From Naumovozyma dairenensis CBS 421 (taxonomy: Eukaryota > Ascomycota > Saccharomycetes > Saccharomycetales > Saccharomycetaceae): a DNA stretch of 64,000 bases. This document shows, in pieces, positions 31,021-41,325 of this stretch. Position 1 is the stretch's first letter. Each line of letters starts with the position of its first letter. The notes below the pieces were generated by a model. That model searched no databases, had not been told where the DNA came from, and worked only from the letters and a program-made list of their open reading frames with translations. The stretch spans positions 744,001-808,000 of the forward strand of contig NC_016480.1 of the NCBI RefSeq assembly GCF_000227115.2, read 5' to 3'. The position numbers and the translations under genes were made by a program.

Positions 31021-32817
31021 TTAAAAGAATGCCTTATACCAAGGTCCGTCATGTATAGCCAATGCTTCTATATCATAATCTACTGTTCTCTTTGATGGCG
31101 GTATCCAAGCGGTTGATTTCCACGGCAGTACTCTTTCTTCCCATAATTCTTGAATTTCTTCTAAACTTAAACCTTTAGTTTCTGGAATGAAGAAGAAAAC
31201 ATAAAAGAATGAAAATACTATACATCCGGTAAACACGTAACCGTAATAGAAATTAATTGCCCCAGTAATGAATGGAGTGAAAAAACTGATTAAGAACCCC
31301 CAAATCCAATTTGAGGCACATGCTAAAGCCATACATTTAGATCTAACTCTCAATGGGAATGATTCGGAAACAATAACCCAAGCAATTGGGGCCCAACTTA
31401 TAGCGTAACAGAAAATATAGAAACATGTGAAGCAAATCATACAAGCACCTGCTCCTTTGGATGGGGAAGTTGCACTATTTGGATATAATCTTGTAACTCC
31501 GACCGATGAATAAATGACCATACAACTAATCATAGTCAAACACCCCCATAATAACATGGATCTACGGCCAATTCTATCAACTGTGTATAATGCGACGAAA
31601 GTGGAAGCAAAGTTGACTACACCAATAATGATCGAGGTCTGAAAAGAATCTTCTAAACCGACTGATTTGAAAATAATCGTACCATAATAGAAGAAATAAT
31701 TATTACCAGTCAATTGTTGTAACATTTGTATCATAATCCCCATTATAACTCTTTGGAAAACAGTACTTCTCTTAGAGAATAACTCTCCCCAAGCGGCATT
31801 CCCAGCCAGTTTTTCAGATTCTACACTGACCATGATGAAATCCATTTCAGTTTGTACAGCTGGATCATCTGGAGAAACTCTATTTGATCTTGCTATAGAT
31901 TCTTTTGCCTTTTGTACTTGATTATTTTCACATAAATAACGTGGAGATTCTGGTACAACTGTTAACACTAATATCATATAAAATAGAGACCATGCAAAAC
32001 TTAATCCTAAGGGTACTCTCCATTGAACGGAATTAGTATATTTCTTTGTACCAAAATTAGTACAATACCCAACGAAGATACCCGCGGTGATCATCAATTG
32101 ATAAAATGAAACACAAGTACCTCTATAATATTTTGGTGAAATTTCAGATATCAATATGGGACAAAATACAGCAATCCCACCAATTCCAAACCCTGCTATA
32201 ATTCTACCAATAAAATATTGATACCATTTATTCACAGCTGATATTTGTATAATGATTCCCACCATATAAACCATGGTAACAATAGTAAGTCCCTTCCTTC
32301 TTCCATACACATCACCTGCTTTAGATAATACAATCCCACCAATGGCACATCCAATATTCACAATGGAAACCAACAACCCCAACCTAACTCTTGACAATAC
32401 GTATGTGTTAACCGCTGTATCTAAATGTCCAAACCTTCTAATGAAATCGGTCTGTACAACAAACCCTGAAATGGTACCTGTATCCCAACCAGTCATGAAC
32501 CCACCAAATGCCACACAAAGACATAGAAGGTTCGCTACTACGTATTCTTTCAATGGTTTCCTTGGTAGTTGGTTTATTCTCGGTATTCGATCACGATCTT
32601 CATCATCGTATAGGTAGTCATCCATCATCATATCTAATTCCATGTCTTTATTGAAGTCGTATGTATCCGTTAGGGGCATCGTTAATGGATCTGTGTATTT
32701 GTTGTTTGGGTCTGACATGGAATTTGCGTTCTTTTTCTTTTTCTTGCTATTATTTTCGCTATTATTGGTTCCATCTTTGTCTTTTCTGTTCGTTTTGAAA
32801 TGTAAGAAACCTTTCAT
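31021..32817 (-). CDS. Hexose transporter of the HXT/GAL2 family
   Basis: Major-facilitator sugar permease of the plasma membrane, 598 residues with 12 predicted spans from about residue 92. Signatures: [57 protein letters not shown] and [17 protein letters not shown]. Several stretches read closer to Gal2 than to the Hxt glucose carriers ([40 protein letters not shown]). The two residues known to set galactose recognition in Gal2 (Tyr446 and Trp455) are present as Tyr471 and Trp480 in [13 protein letters not shown], where Hxt1 has Phe and Tyr. The N-tail is unusually long and acidic/Lys-rich (about 90 residues). No GAL gene neighbours are present, so substrate is inferred. Confidence 0.9.
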   Translation of the reverse strand: MKGFLHFKTNRKDKDGTNNSENNSKKKKKNANSMSDPNNKYTDPLTMPLTDTYDFNKDMELDMMMDDYLYDDEDRDRIPRINQLPRKPLKEYVVANLLCLCVAFGGFMTGWDTGTISGFVVQTDFIRRFGHLDTAVNTYVLSRVRLGLLVSIVNIGCAIGGIVLSKAGDVYGRRKGLTIVTMVYMVGIIIQISAVNKWYQYFIGRIIAGFGIGGIAVFCPILISEISPKYYRGTCVSFYQLMITAGIFVGYCTNFGTKKYTNSVQWRVPLGLSFAWSLFYMILVLTVVPESPRYLCENNQVQKAKESIARSNRVSPDDPAVQTEMDFIMVSVESEKLAGNAAWGELFSKRSTVFQRVIMGIMIQMLQQLTGNNYFFYYGTIIFKSVGLEDSFQTSIIIGVVNFASTFVALYTVDRIGRRSMLLWGCLTMISCMVIYSSVGVTRLYPNSATSPSKGAGACMICFTCFYIFCYAISWAPIAWVIVSESFPLRVRSKCMALACASNWIWGFLISFFTPFITGAINFYYGYVFTGCIVFSFFYVFFFIPETKGLSLEEIQELWEERVLPWKSTAWIPPSKRTVDYDIEALAIHDGPWYKAFF

Positions 32818-34365
32818 TTTATTGCTTTCTTCTGCTTCTTCTTCTTTTGTATTTTATTCTATCTATTTGATTTTTCTAATTCTTTTATGATATACTCAAA
32901 GTCTGAAAGACATGCAAAAGAAAAAAAGGAATGTATTGATAAGTTATGGGAATTGCAATTATTTGGTAGCTAAGTCTTCTATATGGATTGAATTGGGTAG
33001 GAGTACGCGTACGTATGTATAATTATATGATGCAATGACGGGTTAATTACAATCCTGAGTCCTTCTTCTTGCTATTCTTATCCTTATTCTTATTCTTATT
33101 CTTATTCTTATTCTTATTCTTATTCTTATTCTTATTTGTTGTGTTTCAGAGTATTATGTTATGTATACTGTACTAGTGAAGGAAACAATTGAATATGACG
33201 TTACTGTATGTCCAGATCCTATTTTAGTTATTTTTTGTTGTTTTTTTTTCCTTACTTCCTTCCTTCCTTCCTTTCTTCCTTCTATGCTTGCTTTTTCTAC
33301 GTTAAGTACGGCGGCCCGAACTGGTGTGAGATTCTTTGAGACTGAATTCTTCCCGCGCAGTGTAACAAAAAAGCAAAACAAAACAAAACAAGACAAATAC
33401 AGAAATAGTACCCGACAACGCAAGGAGAGGCAGGGCTTGCGGTAAGACATACTGGGGTAACCAAAAAGCAAAAAACATTAATGTTTCTTTCTGACCGCAG
33501 AAGGTTCCTTAGAGGTCCCGACGACCGAGGGGGCGCTTCGTGAAGCTCCCTTCGGAAAAAGAAGATCAGCCCTCACAAAGACCGTGGGGCAAGGTCTTCT
33601 ACGAAGATAGCTTCTTGGTCGCAAGCGACATCTAGTTTTTAGGGTTTCTATTTGCTTAGATTTAAAGAAAGAACAACAAAGATTTATTAGTCCTTTAACA
33701 TTTAACAATAATAGGGTTTGGCTTTTAGTCTGCAAGTCATTTCATTTTCCACCCGCCGGAAGGTCTAAAAAATGTATGGAATAAAAAAAGCGAAATATGC
33801 ATTACACAAAAGGTTAAACTGAAACAGTATACGTAGCCACTTTATTCCCAATTAGGAAAATTGAAAACAATAATAAGGATAATTTTAGACATCATATAGG
33901 CAAGGTACTTCAAAAAGTAAGGGGGTGGGTACGTATTATTAATACATCTTATGTAGGGAACTCTCATTAAAAGGAGGAGCCAATAGTTAATATGTGACAG
34001 TGTCAATCCTAGGAAGGGGAAGGAATTTTCGTAAATGCAGAGTATGGCATTCCTGGAGCTTGAATTAAATCCTTTCTTAAAGTTAGGAAAAATGCTTGTA
34101 TGATGATAGCACTTCTATCTAAGAAATAAAAAGATTCATGGAGATTCCTTGAAAGAGAAACTAAGCTCTTTTCACAATGTCACAAGACATAAATACTGGA
34201 AGCCTAGCTACGTGAGATCCGAGAAGTGGTTCATATAGGTCATAAATATGTATTAAATAAAACATTAAAAAAAGTATATAAGATTGTTTGTTATTAGTGT
34301 CATTGTTACGATCATGACAATCAGAAAAAATGCAATATCGTAGTGGTAGCCGTGATTAGCAGAAA
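32818..34365. other. 1.5 kb upstream region of the hexose transporter
   Basis: Holds a polypyrimidine TTCTTAT tract (33073-33137), TTCC repeats (33250-33290), and a GC-richer patch (33480-33640) with a hairpin GCTTC-GT-GAAGC flanked by GGG/CCC. I found no CGG-N11-CCG Gal4-type site by eye. No gene-like frame. Confidence 0.4.
33073..33137. repeat. TTATTC hexanucleotide microsatellite
   Basis: About ten near-perfect TTATTC units, one with a C for A substitution, in the transporter upstream region. Confidence 0.9.
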
Positions 34366-37047
34366 TCATAATGTAGACATAAAGTTATCTAATTCTTGGA
34401 ATCCATGTTCTGTTAACAATTGACTTGGTGGTGATGCAGTTTGAATACTACTTATAGGTGAAGAATTTGACCCTCCGTTAACATTAGTCTCAACCAGATT
34501 CTTATCTACATTGTTATTAATATTAAGGTCTGCTTCTCGTATACCACCGTTTATATCATTCAAAATCATCATCTCATTGTTCCTCAGCATGTTAGTTGCA
34601 TCGGGATTTAAATTCAGATTCGTATTTAGGTCGCTATTATTGTTGCTATTATTGTTGCTATTCTTCAAAGGAGAATTACTATTAGTTCGCTTTGCCGTTT
34701 CACTGTCCTTTTTGAACACAAACGTGTCTTCGAAATTAATATTACCAGATTCATCCAAGTTAGTGTTATTAACATTTTGAAAATTGGGATTATTATTATT
34801 GTTATTCTTATTGTTTGGACTTTCATTAAATTGAATGAAATTTGATCCTGGAGATATTATATCAGTTTTCGGTATTGTATCAAATTGGAAGCCCGATAAT
34901 GGTATTTGTAATGGATATTGCCCCTGTTGCGATGATTGTTGTTGTGGTTGTGATGGTTGTGACTGAAACGTGTTGCTATAATCAGTATTAGTTGAGACAT
35001 CAACCATATCATTGACAGTTGAGTTTGGGAATGACTGAATTGAATTTAAACTAATTTGATCATCTATAGTAGACACAATGGAAGGATTAATCGTGGTTGG
35101 GGATGTAGTACTTTTACCACCCATTAGTGCAGATGGTGAAGTATATCTATGATTTCTATCAATACTGAACGATCGTTGTTTGGAAGAAGATAAAGATGTC
35201 GATGATAGAATATGTCTAATATTTTCATCATTGTTAGTATTTGCCATATTCATTTGTGATATACTAGGAGTTGGTGAAATCGGACCCCCGCTTTCAGGAA
35301 TATCCATGAAACTTGGTGTAATGGATAATACTTCTACATTACGCAAAGCACTACTATTATTATTCGTATTCATGTTCATGTTCATATTTAAATTACTCTT
35401 GGCTTGTTGCGGCGATACATTTTTCTGCTGTGTCCTCCATGATCTTGATCTCGACGTGCCTGAAGAATGGTGTATACCATTTCCATTACCATTATCATTG
35501 ATATTACCATGTAATACGTTATTATTCGTATAATTACTATTCGAAAACTCTCTTGACATATTAATATTATTCCTCGTTTGTTTTCTTATATCTCGATTAT
35601 TGGATGATGGATCCGTGCTATTATTGATACTTAATAATCCATCATTTCTTTCTTGTAATAATAAGTTTGCTCTGGATAAAGTTGATATTGTTGAAGAGTC
35701 AGGGAACATATCTAATAATCCATGTTGACTCGAGTTTGTATCCATATTACCATTATTTAGATCGAGTCCATTCAACGTAGATGTATCGAGTTCATTGAGA
35801 TTTGTTTTAGTGGTGGTAGCTGTAACATTATCATATTGATTTCGATTTAAATTCAAATTTAAATTGGAACATTGTATTGAATATGGATCCCAATCTTCCA
35901 ATAATAAATTTTTATCAGTAATTTTACCCACACCATTGATGTCAGAAGGAACGTATTCTTCAAGAGGGACCACTACTTCTCCTGCTCTCATTCTTCCCTG
36001 GGTGGCGTTATCGTTATTAGTGTTGCTGTTGTTATTATTATTACCATTTTCATCTATGGAATTTATTATCCTACTATTACTATTGTTGTTGGTGGATTGG
36101 AATTTCTGTATATTATTGGCAGTGTTAATATTAGCTACCCTCTGTATCAGGTTACTTGAATTCGCGGAATTAATAGAAGCATTATCCCAATTATTTGCGG
36201 TAGTAGTATGACGAGAATGATGGTTACTATTATTAGTACTATTCCCCGTTATGAAATTAAAATTTAAATTTGATAAAGGTGGACTTTGAGGTAGCGAAAA
36301 ATTATGTTCTAACGATTGTTGTGAATGTAATGATGATAAAGATGCCAAAGAAGGTACATGATGATAATCCTTTGAAATTTTCCCTGAACCGATTTCTGAA
36401 TCCAAATAACTTGATGATATTACACTCGCATTATCAGATAATGGACCACCTGTATTATTATTGGTATTGTTGTTGCCGTTATGATTTTTTTTATAATGGT
36501 GACCATGTGCTAATACGAAATTTGCATCCAATGATGCTGAAGAAGGCGCTCTTTCAAATTTTGGTCTATTACTTCTTGCATGTGATCTATTAGCTTTACT
36601 GTGATTATTTTTCATTTGATGGATTTCCATCGTTGGTGTATTAGTATCTAAAGTACGGATATCAATAGATGAAGAAGACATTAATTTTTTCTGTTGTCGT
36701 GTATACTTGTTACCAGTTGCATTCAAAGTATGATGATATGTACAAACTTCATTAGGTTTAGTATTACAAGTACATTTACCTGACAATAATTGTTCCTTTG
36801 CCTTAGCTCTTGCTTCCTCCTTTGCCTTCTGAGCCAGTCGTTTTTTCTCCTGCCTACCACACGTACATGAACCAGGGATATTCCCATTTTTGTTTTTCCT
36901 TAACTCTTTACAATATGCACAGGTTGTAGATGGTCTACCTTTAGGTTTGATCATCATTAATGGTTGGTCTGTATGATTACATGTGGTAACTCTATGGCCT
37001 CTAATGCATCTTTCACAAGCATACTTCACGCCGTTTATCAGTACCAT
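34366..37047 (-). CDS. HAA1: Haa1, copper-fist transcription activator for weak-acid stress
   Basis: Activator of genes for tolerance to acetic and other weak acids (TPO2/3, YRO2 and others in S. cerevisiae). 893 residues against 694. The N-terminal copper fist (1-40) MVLINGVKYACERCIRGHRV with RGRPS-type motif PKGRPSTTCAYC is nearly identical to S. cerevisiae Haa1, followed by GSCTCGRQEKKRLAQKAKEE. Haa1-specific blocks continue: GKISKDYHHVPSLASLSSL, FSLPQSPPLSNLNFNF, VPLEEYVPSDINGVGKITDK, and the C-terminal SSIQTASPPSQLLTEHGFQE. The added length is Asn-rich low complexity. The extended similarity rules out Cup2 and Mac1. Confidence 0.96.
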   Translation of the reverse strand: MVLINGVKYACERCIRGHRVTTCNHTDQPLMMIKPKGRPSTTCAYCKELRKNKNGNIPGSCTCGRQEKKRLAQKAKEEARAKAKEQLLSGKCTCNTKPNEVCTYHHTLNATGNKYTRQQKKLMSSSSIDIRTLDTNTPTMEIHQMKNNHSKANRSHARSNRPKFERAPSSASLDANFVLAHGHHYKKNHNGNNNTNNNTGGPLSDNASVISSSYLDSEIGSGKISKDYHHVPSLASLSSLHSQQSLEHNFSLPQSPPLSNLNFNFITGNSTNNSNHHSRHTTTANNWDNASINSANSSNLIQRVANINTANNIQKFQSTNNNSNSRIINSIDENGNNNNNSNTNNDNATQGRMRAGEVVVPLEEYVPSDINGVGKITDKNLLLEDWDPYSIQCSNLNLNLNRNQYDNVTATTTKTNLNELDTSTLNGLDLNNGNMDTNSSQHGLLDMFPDSSTISTLSRANLLLQERNDGLLSINNSTDPSSNNRDIRKQTRNNINMSREFSNSNYTNNNVLHGNINDNGNGNGIHHSSGTSRSRSWRTQQKNVSPQQAKSNLNMNMNMNTNNNSSALRNVEVLSITPSFMDIPESGGPISPTPSISQMNMANTNNDENIRHILSSTSLSSSKQRSFSIDRNHRYTSPSALMGGKSTTSPTTINPSIVSTIDDQISLNSIQSFPNSTVNDMVDVSTNTDYSNTFQSQPSQPQQQSSQQGQYPLQIPLSGFQFDTIPKTDIISPGSNFIQFNESPNNKNNNNNNPNFQNVNNTNLDESGNINFEDTFVFKKDSETAKRTNSNSPLKNSNNNSNNNSDLNTNLNLNPDATNMLRNNEMMILNDINGGIREADLNINNNVDKNLVETNVNGGSNSSPISSIQTASPPSQLLTEHGFQELDNFMSTL

Positions 37048-38176
37048 TTCCTCTCGTTTTCTATTATAGATGCTTGATTTAAGGTCTAGTTCTTTCTATC
37101 CTGTATGAACGATTGAATATGTTCAGTTAAGTCTTGTTCGTTACTTCCTGTTAGCGGCGAATTGTTTGTTTATAGTGTTTTGCTATGTCCGATTTAACAA
37201 ATCTTACTTGAGAAAGTATGAGCAATGAAGTTCTATTACTAGCCACGTTCTGTACTAAGTGATGCTACTTTGTTGCGGGTTTCCAATAATTTCCAGATTA
37301 TCTTTATAAATTACTTGCTGCTTGCTTGCTATCTTTTTGAAGTATATGACTGATGGTTCAGATGTATTATGTATGGCCTTACTACAGTGAGTGAGTAACG
37401 TTAATTTGTCTGTGTTTTTTGTTATTTTTTTCCTTTCCTCTTTGCTAACGTTCTTTTTACCTTGTTTTGAAGACTGACATGTGTCCTTTCTGCGTTGTTT
37501 TCTGAGGGATAGCATCCATGGTGTCGGAGGGTAATTATAGAATACGGTATTTTCCACACCGTAACACTAACAAACAAACAAGGGCAAAAGCGGTTTTCCA
37601 GTCCGGAGAGAGTTTTGTATGGGTCCCATATTGTTATTATTACGTACTCTCCTTATTCTTCACAAGTTACTAGATTTGGAATATTTTGTTTCCCAATGAA
37701 TGTAGTCATAGTCCGGTTGATTGATCAGCTGTATCTAACATACTATTGTCCATATTTTCAATAAGCTTCCCTGTTTGCTTTGTTGTCTCTCCGGTTTTTA
37801 ATTGGTTCATGAGAACCGGCTTTTGGAGGAACAATAAACAGGAGATCAACTTTTTGTTTGCAGTAATACCACCCTTCCCTCTTAAATATATAACTAATTA
37901 GCTCATTATTTTTTGTAGTGTCAAAAGCGGTAAATAAATGGTCATCTTTACTGCACTTCTCTCATGACTGGAGTAGAAGTAGAGCGGTTTCCCTCTGGAG
38001 ATAGTACCGTTCGTCTCAAAATACTTAAACAGTTAAAACCCTTTTCTATTTTCGATTTTAGGACCATCCAATACCTAAATATTTGTATCTTTCCCAAAGT
38101 TGAAGAGACAATGTCAATTTCTTATTTTCTTTTTGGTTTCACACTTAATGACTTAGCTTTTGATGTCACGAAAATG

Positions 38177-38207
38177 TTTTATGTCACACTAAAATTGTGA
38201 CATAAAA
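38177..38207. repeat. Perfect 12-bp inverted repeat
   Basis: TTTTATGTCACA, 7-base spacer, TGTGACATAAAA. The related half TGTGACACAAAATTTAT recurs around 38288. Confidence 0.8.
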
Positions 38208-38644
38208 TTTCTTGTTTAATCCTGTGCACGGGTTTTATTTAACCTTGCAGAGATGGGATATTAATTAGTTATGGCCCACACAAAATCTGTGACACAAAAT
38301 TTATATTCTTTAAAAGTACTTCAAAAACTAAAAAGCTCGGCACTACTTCTTCAAAAATTTATTTGATGTAAAATTTCACTTTGATAAGTGTAATTTTGTT
38401 TTTGAAGGTCCATTCGAAAGCTTACAGAACGTTATATAAAAATTTCATTTTAAACTTCAAAATTCAAAAATTTATTAAAAATGGGAAGAAAAAGTAAAAA
38501 ATAAAGAAGGGAAACATGGAGCATCTTATGTAGTCTTAAAGCATCTCCTGATACCTAAGGTTTTATCACTACAGGTAATTTTAAAAAAAAATGTAAGAAA
38601 AAAGTGAAAAATAACTTGAATTGCTTTTATTCTTTCTTTTGAAA

Positions 38645-38990
38645 TGCCTACCCCCACCCGTTTTCAACACCCAGATGAAATATCAACCCCCCTACCCCAC
38701 CCAAAATAAAAATTTCAACCCCACCCCAACTCCCATTTATAGAGTGTTGAATATATATTAATATGGTCTATTTTACCTTAATTACTAGTCATCGTAAAAA
38801 TATTTTGGTTATTTATCTCTCCCCCCAATTCTACCCCCCAAACTTTCCGTTTTACGCCCCACTGGACCCCAATTGGAGGCCTTCTACCCCAGCTTCTACC
38901 CCAGCTTCTACCCCAGAAATGTTTTAAACCAACCCAACCCCCTACCCAACCCCTTCCATGTCTGCTACTATTGTGTATTGAAAAACATCT
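38645..38990. repeat. C-rich dispersed repeat with G-quadruplex-type tracts
   Basis: Long runs of CCCC/CCCCC separated by a few bases within AT-rich DNA. On the minus strand the tracts read GGGGTTGGGTAGGGGGTTGG, a textbook G-quadruplex pattern. An exact 12-bp tandem (CTTCTACCCCAG three times, 38881-38916) lies inside. The part at about 38860-38965 is homologous, in inverted orientation, to the right end of the window. Function unknown; it could be the remnant of a mobile element or an interstitial telomere-like block. Confidence 0.75.
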
Positions 38991-39257
38991 ATACATACAT
39001 TAGTTTCCGAGAGCCGCTCGTAACAGAAATGGTCGGACGGACGTTCAACTGTCTCCCCTAATTTCAATATACTTTAAAATATAACGATATATAAATATAT
39101 ATATATAACAAAACAGAACGTCGAAAAAAAAGAAATATGTTGCACCAGCTTGGCTAACATCTTTCAACAACTATTTTTTATTCCGCCTTCTCCTCCCATC
39201 GACGTTTAGGAAGCCGTTAACTATATACCTATACTGCAGGACACATACTTATAGAAT

Positions 39258-39629
39258 ATGCCACAAGTTGACACCCCAGTAGAACATAATGACAGGATGG
39301 TTTCCCATGATAATATCAACAAGATTAAAAAAATAAACAGTTTTGATCGTATTTTTAAGCTGGGGATAATCATTGGAACTTTTCTTCTATTCGATGTCGG
39401 AGGTTCTTTTTTCTTATTTCTCAATAGGGAGTGTTCTCTTTCGGAGAAGATATTTGTTCCATTGGTTATGAGTAAGGATTTAATTTTTCTCATCAAATTT
39501 TCCAAAGAACTCATACCTGCTTTTGGATCAGTTATTATCAATGAAGAAATGATTGGGGCTGGGTGCGTGGTCATTTCCATAGTATCACATGGCACGATGT
39601 ATGCCCTCTTATTGACGATTAATTCATAG
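39258..39629 (+). CDS. Hypothetical 123-residue membrane protein
   Basis: Not recognised. ATG with A-rich context, TA-rich promoter-like sequence 150-170 bp upstream. A hydrophilic start (MPQVDTPVEHNDRMVSHDN) precedes a strong hydrophobic segment (LGIIIGTFLLFDVGGSFFLF) and two weaker ones further on. An opposite-strand frame of equal length (39221-39595) overlaps it. I prefer the plus frame for its ordered polar-then-hydrophobic layout, but either could be chance. Confidence 0.3.
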   Translation: MPQVDTPVEHNDRMVSHDNINKIKKINSFDRIFKLGIIIGTFLLFDVGGSFFLFLNRECSLSEKIFVPLVMSKDLIFLIKFSKELIPAFGSVIINEEMIGAGCVVISIVSHGTMYALLLTINS

Positions 39630-41325
39630 ACTGAATATTATTTTATAATAGATTCATAAAAATGGTTAATCTAAGATGTATTCATTAAATTTATTATTAG
39701 ATTATAAAGCTTCATTATCATAGTCATAAAAACTAATAAAATACATAAAATTAGTATTGAACTCATTTTCGTCAAGGTTGGTTTATTGCTCTACTCTATA
39801 TCTTGAGAAGTCTGAGGATTGGATGGTATTACCTGAATACTAATTGTGCCCTGAGTAAGTAGAACGAGGACCATGTCAAAGTGTTTTACCTTCGTACAGA
39901 ACCCTGAGCTTGATGGTTTTTTCGAGAATCACCAATATTAGAACATTCATCATGAAAGTTAATTAATACATTATAAGTGAGCATAGTTAATAATGCACCA
40001 TGGTTTTATCAATACAAATCAATTGCCTCTAGCAACTTCTACTACCTTAAAAAAGTCTAGGAGGATATAGTATGTAACTTACCGGGTTATGCAATCAATA
40101 TAGGTCTATATAGAAGAGAATTTGCCATTTTTCCGGCCATTCTCTGAGCGCATGTGTGACGTTAAGTACATATCAAGGAAGTGTTCCATCCCTCTGGGCT
40201 GCCGTGTGAACTCACCTATAGGGAAAAATATGTTATATAGAGAAAAATATTAGGCTACTCTTCAGAAAGAGATAAAAAATAATCATAGAGTAATCATAGA
40301 GTAATCATAGAGTAATCATAGAGCAATCAATTGACCACCATTCACTTACATATTAATCCTACTACCGGAACAAATAATAATATGCCGAATTAAGTAAGAT
40401 GCAAGGAACAACCCTTATAGGAAAATACAAGGAGCGTGGCTTTGAGAAAAAAATTAAGGTTTCAAACTTTAAATCTCAAACATATGATTTCTTACGTAAA
40501 ACTAACTTGTACTTCTAGAACAGTCCAGAAAAAGATCACATCTCTTTTTATTAAAAGCGATCTGTTCCAGTTACCAAAATGTAGTGAATATTGCATGATG
40601 GAATTTATTTCTGTTAATCAAATTAATCAATGGTGCGTACCTTCCTCATGGTATAAACAAAGAGTTACGTACTTGTCTTTTAGAGCTTTTGTTTTCTTGT
40701 TTCTTTTTCTTTCGAGAAACTTCTCTTGCCTACGTAGACTTCTTCTAATTGTATGCCAGGGATATCTACGTCAGTTACTTAGAATCTCGCCTATGGGTTT
40801 CTAGAAACAACGTACTAAATATATTCACTACTAACCAGCTCAGAAAATTTTAATATGGAAACCCCACCGGATAGATAATAATTGCCCTGAATCGACCATA
40901 ACTTTATTTTAAATGTATAGCTAGGCTGCGGTACAAGCGTGTGGCGATGCTCCATACTCGCTGTAAAAACGCTACCAACGCCTTGATTTATATAACTATA
41001 TGTACGTGGATAACATAGGAAATTTCGCTTCTATAAATTTAACCATTTTCTTTCCCAACAAATTCAAAGAGTGCTCCTGTACTAGCTTTCGTTACTCATC
41101 TCTATTCCTTTATTGCAGCTCGCCAATAATCGGAGATGGTTTCTTGGCTTTTAGGAAAAGCTCCATAGCCTAAGAAACTGCGTACAAAGGAAACAGATTA
41201 GGTTTCTAAACTTTAATTTCTGGATCGATAAAAAGAATGAAAATTAACAAATGACAAGTTCGTCAATTTAGTTCCTATTCATATCACTAAAGAAAGGAAG
41301 AATACCCACCGATAATCAGAATAAA
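39630..41325. other. Gene-poor region upstream of CMR3-like 3' end
   Basis: 1.7 kb. It has four tandem 11-bp units at 40280-40323 and a GC-richer patch near 40925-40985. The frame at 40436-40804 starts only at GTG. A 39-codon ATG frame at 40399 (MQGTTLIGKYKERG...) is noted without support. Confidence 0.35.
40280..40323. repeat. Four perfect 11-bp tandem units
   Basis: TAATCATAGAG repeated four times without change, then a diverged fifth (CAATCA). Confidence 0.9.

Larger units (their letters stand above)
37048..39257. other. HAA1 upstream region, gene-poor
   Basis: 2.2 kb. Frames at 37255-37557 (minus) and 37964-38200 (plus) resemble nothing known. It contains a perfect 12-bp inverted repeat (38177-38207) and, from 38640, the C-rich repeat listed separately. 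Confidence 0.4.

Noticed and set aside
33154..33471. Overlapping frames on both strands (105 and 94 codons)
   Set aside because: Produced by pyrimidine microsatellites; peptide is repeat-derived (GRKEGRKE type).
37255..37557. 100-codon minus-strand frame upstream of HAA1
   Set aside because: No homologue; low-complexity Lys/Ser composition typical of chance frames.
39000..39030. TTTCCGAG resembling centromere element CDEIII
   Set aside because: Does not match the CDEIII core, and no CDEI or AT-rich CDEII lies at the right distance.
40436..40804. 122-codon plus-strand frame
   Set aside because: Begins only at GTG; basic and hydrophobic mix without homologue.
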